Shown here: positions 16,865 to 25,107 of the stretch, piece by piece
Position numbering within the stretch: the first letter of the stretch is position 1
Layout of the letters: every line of letters begins with the position of its first letter
Source of the DNA: Caballeronia pedi
GTDB lineage: Bacteria; Pseudomonadota; Gammaproteobacteria; Burkholderiales; Burkholderiaceae
Assembly: GCF_001544915.2 (NCBI RefSeq)
Contig: NZ_FCOE02000051.1
Location: 1 to 49,147 of the forward strand
Direction of reading: 5' to 3'
DNA length: 49,147 bases
Made by a program: the position numbers and the translations under genes
The notes under the pieces: generated by a model
What the model was told of the DNA's origin: nothing
Databases searched by the model: none
What the model saw: only the letters and a program-made list of their open reading frames with translations

Positions 16865-18304
16865 TCAGGCATGCGCCCAGCCGGATACTGCCTTGACCTC
16901 GAGAAACTCTTCGATACCCCACACGCCACCCTCACGTGCGCGACCCGATGCCTTGATCCCGCCGAAAGGCGATCCGGCTCCACGCGGTTTGCCGTTCATC
17001 TCGACCATGCCGGAGCGCAGCCGCGCGGCGACGCGATTGCGTTTCTCGCCGTCCGTGGATTGCACGTAGTTGGCAAGGCCGTAGGGCGTGTCGTTGGCAA
17101 TGGCGATGGCTTCATCCTCGGTATCGAACGGGATGATCGACAGCACCGGCCCGAAGATTTCTTCGCGCGCAATGGCCATCCGGTTATTCACGTCGGCGAA
17201 GACGGTCGGACGAACGAAGTAACCCGCCTCGTGTCCGTGTGGGCGCCCGGGACCGCCCGCCACGAGTCGCGCGCCTTCGTCGATGCCCTTTTCGATCATC
17301 TCCTGGACTTTCATGAACTGCGCCTCGGACGCAAGCGGCCCCATGTGCTTGCCCGGCTGATACGCGACGTCGACGGCCACGCTTTGCGCGATCTCGCGCG
17401 CTTGCTCGACCACACGCTCGTAGATCGACCGCTCGACCAGCATGCGCGTGGGTGCGTTGCAGCTTTGTCCCGTGTTCTTGAAGCAATGGAGCACGCCGCG
17501 CTTCACCGCGCCTGCATCTGCGTCTGCGAAGACAAGATTCGCGCCTTTGCCGCCGAGTTCGAGCGATACGCGCTTGAGGGTCTGCGCCGCCGCGATCGAA
17601 ATGGCGATGCCCGCGCGCGTCGAACCGGTGAAGCTGATCATGTCCACATCCGGATGGGACGAGAGCCGTGCGCCCGCTTGCGCGCCATCGCCATTGACGA
17701 GATTGAAGACGCCTCGTGGAAAGCCGGCTTCGTCGACATACTCCGCGAAAAGCAGCGACGACAACGGAGCGATTTCCGAGGGCTTGAGCACCGCGGTGCA
17801 GCCCGCGAGCAATGCGGGCACGACCTTCAGCGCGACCTGGTTCATCGGCCAGTTCCACGGCGTGATGAGGCCCGCTACGCCGATCGGTTCCATCAGGATG
17901 CGGTCATTGGGAGCGTGCGGTCCCAACGGGCGTTCGAACCGAAAGTCGCGAAATGCGGTGATGAAGTTTTCGATATGGAAAGCACCGGCGCCGACGTGAT
18001 CGTTCGCGGCCAGGTCGATGGGCGCGCCCATTTCCAGGCTGATCATCTTCGCCATCTCGGGCGCGCGACGCTTGTAGATCGCGAGGAGCTGCTTCGCGAG
18101 CGCGAGGCGCTCGTCCGGCGCGGTGCGCGACCAGTCGGCGAAGGCACGGCGCGCCGCATCGACTGCACGATCGATGTCGCGTTCATCGGCGGCTGAAATG
18201 ATCGCGCAGGGCTGTCCGGTCGATGGATCGAGCACGGGAAGCGCGCGCGCCGTGAGCGGCTGGACCCAGCGCCCGTCGATATAAAACTTTCTTTTTTCAA
18301 GCAC
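16865..18304 (-). CDS. NAD(P)-dependent aldehyde dehydrogenase
   Basis: The first gene of the catabolic operon. A GTG start at 18304 preceded by GAGAG gives 479 residues and the normal family N-terminus (KFYIDGRWV). Catalytic residues are all present: N151 (PWNWP), K174 (KPSE), E249 (LELGGKGAN) and nucleophile C282 (GQSCNAPTR). The FTGSTRAG loop binds the cofactor. Members convert an aldehyde or semialdehyde to the acid with NAD(P)+. The nearby ThDP decarboxylase could generate the aldehyde. An inverted repeat 140 bases upstream is a likely operator for the divergent IclR regulator. Confidence 0.92.
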   Translation of the reverse strand: MLEKRKFYIDGRWVQPLTARALPVLDPSTGQPCAIISAADERDIDRAVDAARRAFADWSRTAPDERLALAKQLLAIYKRRAPEMAKMISLEMGAPIDLAANDHVGAGAFHIENFITAFRDFRFERPLGPHAPNDRILMEPIGVAGLITPWNWPMNQVALKVVPALLAGCTAVLKPSEIAPLSSLLFAEYVDEAGFPRGVFNLVNGDGAQAGARLSSHPDVDMISFTGSTRAGIAISIAAAQTLKRVSLELGGKGANLVFADADAGAVKRGVLHCFKNTGQSCNAPTRMLVERSIYERVVEQAREIAQSVAVDVAYQPGKHMGPLASEAQFMKVQEMIEKGIDEGARLVAGGPGRPHGHEAGYFVRPTVFADVNNRMAIAREEIFGPVLSIIPFDTEDEAIAIANDTPYGLANYVQSTDGEKRNRVAARLRSGMVEMNGKPRGAGSPFGGIKASGRAREGGVWGIEEFLEVKAVSGWAHA

Positions 18305-18443
18305 GATTTCTCTCAGGCGGCAGATTGCAAAATCGACGCTTCCCGCGATAAACGCATGCTCTCGATCGATACGAAGGAAGGGCGGGAAGTACCAATGGCC
18401 GAACGGTAAGCTCGCTCTTTCATCGTTGCAAATAGGGATAACC

Positions 18444-18462
18444 CGTTGTCTATAGGACAACG
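18444..18462. promoter_or_regulatory. Inverted repeat, candidate IclR operator
   Basis: CGTTGTC-TATAG-GACAACG is a perfect 7-bp inverted repeat with a five-base centre in the divergent region between the aldehyde dehydrogenase gene and the iclR-type gene. Its size and place fit a dimeric IclR-family operator controlling the catabolic operon. This is an inference from position and symmetry. Confidence 0.5.
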
Positions 18463-18930
18463 TTTAAGATGCCCGTCGGCCGGTCGTTTCACCGTGCCCA
18501 ACATGGTCGAGTCGAACCAAAAGGAAACGCGGAAAACCGCCATTCCGCGAGAAAAGCGGGCCGCGCGCCGCGGAATCGAGGCAGCGCGCGGGCATCTCTG
18601 CATCGAACACCCAGCGTGCCGAGTTTTGCGAGTTCGTCAGGGAGGAAGCCTGGAAGGCGTCAGCCGGAGGAGATCGCCAAGGGGACAGCCTTCGTCATCG
18701 GCAGTGCTCGCGCGACGGGCGAATGCGCGCGCGAGCGTACCCTGAAGGGCGGCATCGGCCGGACCGGACAGCGTGGTGCAAATGGTAGAGTTAACCGCGC
18801 TCGGGCGCGGATCCCCACGTTACCCCGGCGTTTGCCGAAGCCCGTCCGCAAGAGGTCTCTTCGTTTTCCACTGGCCGAGGGACTCGCCCGTCGGATCAAA
18901 TCGACGATCTGAACCAAGGAAATAACCGCA
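18463..18930. other. Long leader between the candidate operator and the IclR gene
   Basis: About 470 bases without a convincing gene. Short overlapping frames are arginine-rich and look like shadow frames. No hairpin with T-run was seen. It may hold the promoter of the regulator. Confidence 0.4.
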
Positions 18931-19791
18931 TTGCCCACAACGAAAAGACGAGCCACGCAGACCTCGACGCCATCCAGGCAAGAATTGTCTTCCGGGTCCG
19001 CCGAGGGTGGCGGCGGCCGACGTCGCATCCAGTCGGCGGACAAGGCGACGGAAATGCTTCTTGCGCTCGTCGCCGCTGGAAAGGCTGCGCCGTTACGAGA
19101 GCTAGCGCGTGCGGCAGGCATGCCGAACAGCCTTGCGCATCGTTATCTCGCCAGTCTGACTGCGAGCGGTTTGGCGGTTCAGGACGAAATCACCGGACTT
19201 TACGACCTCGGTCCCGCTGCGATTCGCATCGGCGCGTCCGCGCTCGGACGGCTCGATCCTTTGAGGCTTGCCGGCGAAGCCATGCCGCAATTGGTCGCCG
19301 ACACAGGTCTTCCTACTCTGCTCAATGTTCTCGGTGATCGCGGCCCAACCATCGTCCGCTGGGAGCGCAGCTTTGTTCCCTTCATCACGACGCTGTCTGT
19401 CGGATCGACATTCCAGTTGACCAACTCGGCAACGGGGCGCGCGATGCTCGCGTTCATGCCCTCTCAGATAAGAGATCATCTGATCGAACTGGCTGTATCG
19501 AAGAATCACGAAAAGCCGCCGTCAGATCTGCTCGACCGTCTGGCAACGGTTCGTCGGCGTGGGTATGACGAAGCGGAGTCCGTCCTCATTCCGGGCCTCG
19601 CCGCCATAAGCGCGCCAATTCTCGATGTGCAGGAAGAAGCAGTTGCCTGCCTGACGTTGATTGGCGCGAGCGTCGAAGTATCGTCGATCAAAGAAATGGC
19701 TATCGCGCGGCTGGTCGAAGCGAGTTCGCGCGTATCGCAGGCTTGCGGAAGCCGGTTCTCGCTTGGAGGCGGTGGAGTCGCGGACCTTTGA
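18931..19791 (+). CDS. IclR-family transcriptional regulator
   Basis: A 286-residue regulator of the divergent catabolic operon. A TTG start at 18931 is used, with AAGGA about ten bases before; the first 30 residues are low-complexity. A winged helix-turn-helix (about 33-90) includes SADKATEMLLALVAAGKAAP and the recognition region NSLAHRYLASLTASGLAV. It is followed by the effector-binding IclR domain (about 105-270) with TLSVGSTFQLTNSATGRAML. IclR proteins bind as dimers or tetramers to palindromes and respond to small acids. The likely target is the 19-bp inverted repeat at 18444. Repressor or activator action cannot be told. Confidence 0.9.
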   Translation: MPTTKRRATQTSTPSRQELSSGSAEGGGGRRRIQSADKATEMLLALVAAGKAAPLRELARAAGMPNSLAHRYLASLTASGLAVQDEITGLYDLGPAAIRIGASALGRLDPLRLAGEAMPQLVADTGLPTLLNVLGDRGPTIVRWERSFVPFITTLSVGSTFQLTNSATGRAMLAFMPSQIRDHLIELAVSKNHEKPPSDLLDRLATVRRRGYDEAESVLIPGLAAISAPILDVQEEAVACLTLIGASVEVSSIKEMAIARLVEASSRVSQACGSRFSLGGGGVADL

Positions 19792-20173
19792 CCCGCAGTA
19801 GCCGGCGCTCATCTGTGACATCGATCGGAATGCCCCGACTTACTGTTACGGAAGAGCTTCGAGGGGCGTGAGCACTGCACGAATGGTTCACGTGGGGCGG
19901 GGCCAACGGGCGGCAATTGCTTCGGACTGTTTCTGCACCGCAGCGATGAACGCCGTCATGCACTCGGCGCGTCGAAGTCATTCGCCTTCCTTCCGGGCTT
20001 TGGGATTCTCGGGTCGCCAACCCGTGCGCCATCTGGAACGTCACCGTGATCGACCTGAGCGCGTCGCTCGCCTCGTTGTGATGTTTTGGGATTGCACTCT
20101 GAACGTGAAGCCCGGTCTATCGCTTGCGACCAAAATTCGGCGGCCATGCACATCTTCTGCCACTCCCGCCATA
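19792..20173. other. Intergenic stretch between convergent genes, nothing recognised
   Basis: About 380 bases between the regulator stop and the bcsC stop. No convincing ORF, terminator or repeat was found. Confidence 0.4.
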
Positions 20174-22816
20174 TCAACGCGATTCGTCGAAGGCAAGGTG
20201 CATATCGTGTGCACCATGTGGTAGATCACGACTGAACACCGCGTTGCGCGGCGACAGGAAGTAGCGTACATACGCGATCGCCGCGACTTGCCGGTCGCGC
20301 CCGGGCGTCACATTGAGATCGGCGAGCGCACCGATCTGCCAGTGCGCGGCCACCCGCAATGCCGCCGCGAACTGCACGTGTGCATACGGACCGCGATCGG
20401 TGCTGCCGCTGCAATCGATGGCCGGACCGGTATGCGCAAATGGGCTCACCGGGCAGGATCCCGCCGACTGCCTTGCGTAATTCCATCCCGTCTCTATGTT
20501 GCCCGAGACCTGCCAGGAACGCCCTTCCTGCGACAGAAACTGCAGCGCCGCACCCGCGCTGGTCGACATCTGCGGACTGTAATAGCCGCCTTGTGTGGGC
20601 ACGAAGAAGTTTTCGTTGCGCCGGTATCCGAGATAGTGCAGCGCAGGCCCGATGCTCAGATAGTCGAATCCCGGCACGCGCAGATCGTAGCTCGCGGCGA
20701 GGTCGACGCCGAGTCCTTCGTTGCCGTCGACCTCATGGCCCGTCAGCCAGTCGAAGTGCCCGCCCGCACTCACGTTCCAGCGCGAGCCGATCTGCCACCG
20801 CGCGCTGCCGCCAGTCGTCGCGCGCGTGACACGTCCCCATTCGAAGGTTCTGCTGGCGTGCGCGCCAGTGGCCGGATCGACGCCGCTGTAGAGGACGCTC
20901 TCGCCGCGCCACGACAGCAGCGAATCGCGCACAGGCAACGCTGCCGCGTAGGCGGACCATGCGCCCCACGACGTCGTTTGCGCGACGCCCGCCTCGCCCT
21001 GCATCGAAGCGCCGAACGGCCCGCCCTGCGTAACACCGGCAATCGCGTGGACATCGAGCGTGCGGCCGTCGTCCAGATGCACAGTCTGCGTCAGCTTGCC
21101 CTGCAACTCCTCGGCGTTGACGGTGTTGATGCCATTGTTCAGGAAAAGTTGGCGGTAACGCATTTCGTACACACGCGACGCGTCGAACCATTCTGCGTCG
21201 AGCGTCGGCGAAAACACCGTCAGACGGTTCTCGCCCTTGGTCCCAGCGTGATTGACCCAGCCAGAACCGCCGGTGACCGACGGCGCGTCGATTCCGGTCA
21301 GATCGGCGGGCAGGTAGTGCGCGATGCGCTGTGCGTCGGCAGTGCCCGAGACCGCGTTGCGCCACGTGCGCTGCGCTTCGACGAACTGCTTCTCGTAGTA
21401 CAGATTCTGCGCATCGACTGCCGCAATGTACGCAGGTAGCGGACCGGCGGGCGATGAAGGACGATGACGTCCCTGGGCCTTCACGCTCAACGCGATGCCC
21501 TCGGCGCTGTCGTCGTCGTGATGCTGTTGATAATGCGCGTCGAACACACGTTCCGCCTGCGCGTAATCGCCGAGCGCGAAGAGGTTCCAGCCGCGCAGCG
21601 GTTCGACTCGCTCATCGGACACACCCGCGTCGCGCGCGCCGTCGAGCGCCGCCAGACTGTCGCGATAGCTGCCCTGCCGATAGGCTTCGCTTGCGCGCGA
21701 CATCGCGATTTCTCCGCGCAACGCACGCGTGCGCGAGTCATCGGCGATTGATGAGCGCGCAAGCAGGCCCTCGGCCGCATCGAGATCGCCTTGCGCGACG
21801 CGCACCTGGGCGAGACCTAGCGTCGCATCGTCCGACGTCCCTTCGCCGTACGCTACCGCGAGCTCGAACCATTGCGCGGCGGCTGAGTAGTCATGCAGCG
21901 CGAATTCGAGCCACGCCGCGCGTATCGCCGAAGCGCCATCACGTGAATCGCGAATCGATGGCGCGAGTTCTGCGAGCGTGCGCCTCGTGCTCGTTTCATC
22001 GGTCGCCCAGTTCGTCGACGCATCGAGCACACGTGCGTTGCGCAAGCGCGCAAAATCGCTTGCGGCCGCTTCGCCGCGCGCGCCCTGCTTCCATTCGACA
22101 TCGATCAGCGCATCGGCCTGCGCAGGCGGCAACTGCTTCGCCGCGCGCTGCAAGGTCACCACGCGATTCACGTCGGGCTCACATGCGGCGACGATCGGAC
22201 GATAGAGTGCATAGACCGCATCGGTATCGCCCGCTGCGGCGAGCAGATCCGCCGCGCTCCATGTGCGTTCGATATGCGCGCAGCCGAACGCGTCCGGGTC
22301 TGCTGCGATCTGCGCGCGCAGCAGCGCGACATCACCGGCGAGCGCACGCTGGATCTGCATGTCGTGCTGTTGACGAGTGCGCTCCGCGACGAGGCTCGCC
22401 GGAGGCGTCCAGGTCGGAAAGCGCCGCTCGACACGCGCGAGCATCGCGTCGAAATCGACGAGGCGCTTCGCGTGCAACAGATTCCAAAGAGGACGTTCGT
22501 CGGGCGTCGCGGGCGCTTTGGCAGCGGGCGCGCGCCCGCCGGAAGCGCCTGTCTCGACCGTAACGTCGGATGACGCGCGCGGCATCTCTGGCGCCAGCAC
22601 GTTCGTCTGCACGCGCTGCTGGACGCCTCGAATCGCGTTCGTCGCGCCCGTACCTTGTTGCACGACGCCCTGCGCCGCGCCGCGTTCGGCCGACACCACG
22701 TTGCCCTGTGTGACAGCCGCATCGACGTGCGACGGCAACGCGGCCGCGCACAGCAATGCCGTCGCGAGCCGCCCGCCGCCGCGCGCTTCGCGCCGGTCAG
22801 CTCGACGAGTCGCCAT
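20174..22816 (-). CDS. bcsC: BcsC-type cellulose export protein (short form)
   Basis: This 880-residue envelope protein begins with an arginine-rich signal-like leader (cleavage near residues 32-34, after HVDA). A low-complexity segment (about 35-105) precedes TPR-like helical repeats (about 110-460). The C-terminal half (about 500-880) is the BCSC_C outer-membrane beta barrel, recognised by FFVPTQGGYYSPQM and the terminal aromatic strand YVRYFLSPRN. BcsC forms the periplasmic scaffold and outer-membrane pore for cellulose. Typical members are roughly 1150-1300 residues, so the repeat section is clearly reduced. The ATG lies 20 bases inside the bcsB gene, so translation is coupled. The N-terminus is alanine/valine-rich and atypical. 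Confidence 0.85.
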   Translation of the reverse strand: MATRRADRREARGGGRLATALLCAAALPSHVDAAVTQGNVVSAERGAAQGVVQQGTGATNAIRGVQQRVQTNVLAPEMPRASSDVTVETGASGGRAPAAKAPATPDERPLWNLLHAKRLVDFDAMLARVERRFPTWTPPASLVAERTRQQHDMQIQRALAGDVALLRAQIAADPDAFGCAHIERTWSAADLLAAAGDTDAVYALYRPIVAACEPDVNRVVTLQRAAKQLPPAQADALIDVEWKQGARGEAAASDFARLRNARVLDASTNWATDETSTRRTLAELAPSIRDSRDGASAIRAAWLEFALHDYSAAAQWFELAVAYGEGTSDDATLGLAQVRVAQGDLDAAEGLLARSSIADDSRTRALRGEIAMSRASEAYRQGSYRDSLAALDGARDAGVSDERVEPLRGWNLFALGDYAQAERVFDAHYQQHHDDDSAEGIALSVKAQGRHRPSSPAGPLPAYIAAVDAQNLYYEKQFVEAQRTWRNAVSGTADAQRIAHYLPADLTGIDAPSVTGGSGWVNHAGTKGENRLTVFSPTLDAEWFDASRVYEMRYRQLFLNNGINTVNAEELQGKLTQTVHLDDGRTLDVHAIAGVTQGGPFGASMQGEAGVAQTTSWGAWSAYAAALPVRDSLLSWRGESVLYSGVDPATGAHASRTFEWGRVTRATTGGSARWQIGSRWNVSAGGHFDWLTGHEVDGNEGLGVDLAASYDLRVPGFDYLSIGPALHYLGYRRNENFFVPTQGGYYSPQMSTSAGAALQFLSQEGRSWQVSGNIETGWNYARQSAGSCPVSPFAHTGPAIDCSGSTDRGPYAHVQFAAALRVAAHWQIGALADLNVTPGRDRQVAAIAYVRYFLSPRNAVFSRDLPHGAHDMHLAFDESR

Positions 22817-25103
22817 GGTGCTTGCGGTGATAGCGGCGCAGCAGTACGGCCGTGAGCGCCGCGAGCACGGTCAGACACGCGGCCAGCACACCATAGGCGA
22901 TCCACGGATGCGCGGACACCTCATAGCCTATGTGATCGAACGCGCCGATTTCCCCGACTTCATAGCGTTGGCCGACACGTGTCGTCCAAAGCGCTTCACT
23001 GTCGAGGCTGACCACGCTCACGTCGCCGTCGAGCGATTCCCAGTTCTGCGGCGCGACCAGTTGCTGCATGCCGCGCAGCAACTCGGCGGGCGTCTCTGCG
23101 GTCATCAGCGTGGCCGTCGCGCTGGCAGCGTTGCGGTACTGCATGACGAGCAACTGACGCGATAGCTTCATGTCGCCCTCGATCACCGTGTCGGGCGAAC
23201 CGTTAGCCGCGTACGCCGGCTTGCCGAAGACGCTCTTCACACCCTCCCACAGGTTCGCCGGTGTCTCGGATTCGCCCTCCGCACGCACGCCGGCCGCGAG
23301 CCGCATCGACCTGCCGGGCGCCCACGGAGCGCCTTCGAACGCCGCGCGCGGCAAGTCCGCGCCCGCTGCGACGATGATCGTCTGCCGCCCGACGCCCGGT
23401 ACGCCCGCGGTGATCTGCGCGCTCGTCAGGGGCCTGCCCTGCTTCTGCGCGAGCTTGCCGAGGAGCGACCACGCGGCGTTGAGCGTGTCGTTGTCGCGGG
23501 CGTTGAGCTGGATCGCGAGCTCGGCGCCGTCAGCGCGTCGCGTGTACGGAAAGCCGCTTTCCGCAAAGCGCCGCAGGTCCGGCAGATTCGTGAAGTGCAG
23601 CACCGGCGGCAGCTCGATGGTTGAATCGTCGAACACGGACAACTGCAGATTGCCCGACTGGCGCAGTTCGCATCGATCGGTGACGAGCGGCACCAGCACC
23701 GGACGCAGCGACAGCACGTTCGCGCCCGGCAGAAAGCGCCGCAAAGGCACGGACACGCGATAGCGATTGACCACCGCGCCCTGCTGCTGATCCAGCGCGA
23801 CCGCCTGCACGAAGCGATCGTTCAGATACAGATTCAGCACCGAGTCCGCACGCATCTTCGCGCCTTCTGCGAAGTTCAGCGTCAGGACGGCCTGCGCGTT
23901 TTCAGGCGCGTAGACGTCGGCGGGCAGCGTCAGCTTCACGTCCGCGCTCGCGCCTACGCCGAGCGTTGTGCTGCGAAAGCCGAGATCGCGCAGACGATAC
24001 GGCTTCGTGCCCGACAGCGCGTCGCGGCCCGTCGCGTCGCCGCTGCGTGCTTCGGCGAGCGCGTCTGCGTTCATCTCGTTGCGGCGCGGCAGCGGCACTT
24101 CCGCATGCGAGAACACGCGCGCGGCGAGATTGACTTCGTCATCGGTGCGGCCCGCGACGATCAGCACGAAATGACGCGGATCGCCGGGTTTCGGATAGAC
24201 GCCGAGAAACGCGCCGCCGATGCGCTCGAGCGTGTGCGCGTCGAGGTATGGCGCGAGTGTGTCGAGCTTGCCGATCAGGAGCACGTCGGCGTCCGCGAGC
24301 GGCGTGAGATCGAGGCCGGGCAGCATGCCGCCGCCCTCGCCCGTTTGCGCGTCCTGTACGCGCAGATCAGCGCTCTTGTAACGCAGCCGCAACGCGACGC
24401 CTTGCGCGAGCAGGCCGCCGCTCGCGAGCTGCGTATCGGTTACCGGATGCGCGGCATGGACGATCGCGATCGCGCGCGGCGCGTTCTGCTTCGGATCGAT
24501 GAGTTCATCGAGTCTGGCGAGCAGCGGCGGCGTACCCGTCAGTGGGCTCAATTCGGTCTGGATCGCAAGCGTCGATGCGCTCGTGTCGACTTCAGTCCAC
24601 AGTTCAGGTGAATTCGGCTCTTCACAGTTTTCGGTCGAATGCTGCGCGACCTGAAAGCTGAGGGTGTTGTAGCCGGCGCGCAGCAACTCGGCGGGCACGC
24701 GGATGTCGGCGGTCAGTTCGGGCTGACGCGGCGACAACTGGAATTGCGCGATCGCGCGGTCATTGACGCGCACGACGAGTTGCGAGCGCTCCCCCAAAAG
24801 CGATACCGAGTTCGACGCGACCAGATGCAGCGTTGCGCCGCGTACCGCTTCGCGCGCGGATACCGGCACGCTGATCGAACGCGACGCGGACGCGCCTGCA
24901 ATACGCATCGGCCCGGACAGATTCGCGTAAGTTGCGAGCGATACAGCGGTTGCCGCCGTCGCACCGGGATTCACCGCAGAGGCCGCCGCCGGCGCGGACG
25001 CACTCTTCCCGGCATACGTCGCAGCCTGGGCCATCGTGCTGAAAATCGCGCAGGCCGTCCAGCCGGCAATCATGGTTTTTCTTATGACAGACATGGAGAA
25101 CAT
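22797..25103 (-). CDS. bcsB: BcsB, periplasmic cellulose synthase subunit
   Basis: The 768-residue protein has a signal peptide (about 1-28, ending AQA), then the two periplasmic carbohydrate-binding plus flavodoxin-like repeats of BcsB (about 60-380 and 380-700). It ends in one transmembrane anchor (about 738-760) with a basic cytoplasmic tail (RRYHRKHHG). Recognisable segments are the first-repeat motif SLLGERSQLVVRVNDRAIAQ, ENCEEPNSPELWTEV, and the second-repeat motif LNLYLNDRFVQAV followed by DRCELRQSG. BcsB guides the glucan from BcsA across the periplasm and completes the synthase. The gene follows bcsA by four bases and overlaps bcsC. An alternative ATG three codons downstream cannot be ruled out. 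Confidence 0.93.
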   Translation of the reverse strand: MFSMSVIRKTMIAGWTACAIFSTMAQAATYAGKSASAPAAASAVNPGATAATAVSLATYANLSGPMRIAGASASRSISVPVSAREAVRGATLHLVASNSVSLLGERSQLVVRVNDRAIAQFQLSPRQPELTADIRVPAELLRAGYNTLSFQVAQHSTENCEEPNSPELWTEVDTSASTLAIQTELSPLTGTPPLLARLDELIDPKQNAPRAIAIVHAAHPVTDTQLASGGLLAQGVALRLRYKSADLRVQDAQTGEGGGMLPGLDLTPLADADVLLIGKLDTLAPYLDAHTLERIGGAFLGVYPKPGDPRHFVLIVAGRTDDEVNLAARVFSHAEVPLPRRNEMNADALAEARSGDATGRDALSGTKPYRLRDLGFRSTTLGVGASADVKLTLPADVYAPENAQAVLTLNFAEGAKMRADSVLNLYLNDRFVQAVALDQQQGAVVNRYRVSVPLRRFLPGANVLSLRPVLVPLVTDRCELRQSGNLQLSVFDDSTIELPPVLHFTNLPDLRRFAESGFPYTRRADGAELAIQLNARDNDTLNAAWSLLGKLAQKQGRPLTSAQITAGVPGVGRQTIIVAAGADLPRAAFEGAPWAPGRSMRLAAGVRAEGESETPANLWEGVKSVFGKPAYAANGSPDTVIEGDMKLSRQLLVMQYRNAASATATLMTAETPAELLRGMQQLVAPQNWESLDGDVSVVSLDSEALWTTRVGQRYEVGEIGAFDHIGYEVSAHPWIAYGVLAACLTVLAALTAVLLRRYHRKHHGDSSS

Positions 25104-25107
25104 CCAA

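Noticed and set aside
18770..18830. A tRNA-like run of GC-rich half-stems in the IclR leader
   Set aside because: No complete cloverleaf, no T-loop consensus and no CCA end could be traced.
20290..22560. Long plus-strand open frames opposite bcsC
   Set aside because: They are arginine/histidine-rich antisense shadows of a GC-rich gene; the minus-strand frame has family motifs and ribosome coupling.
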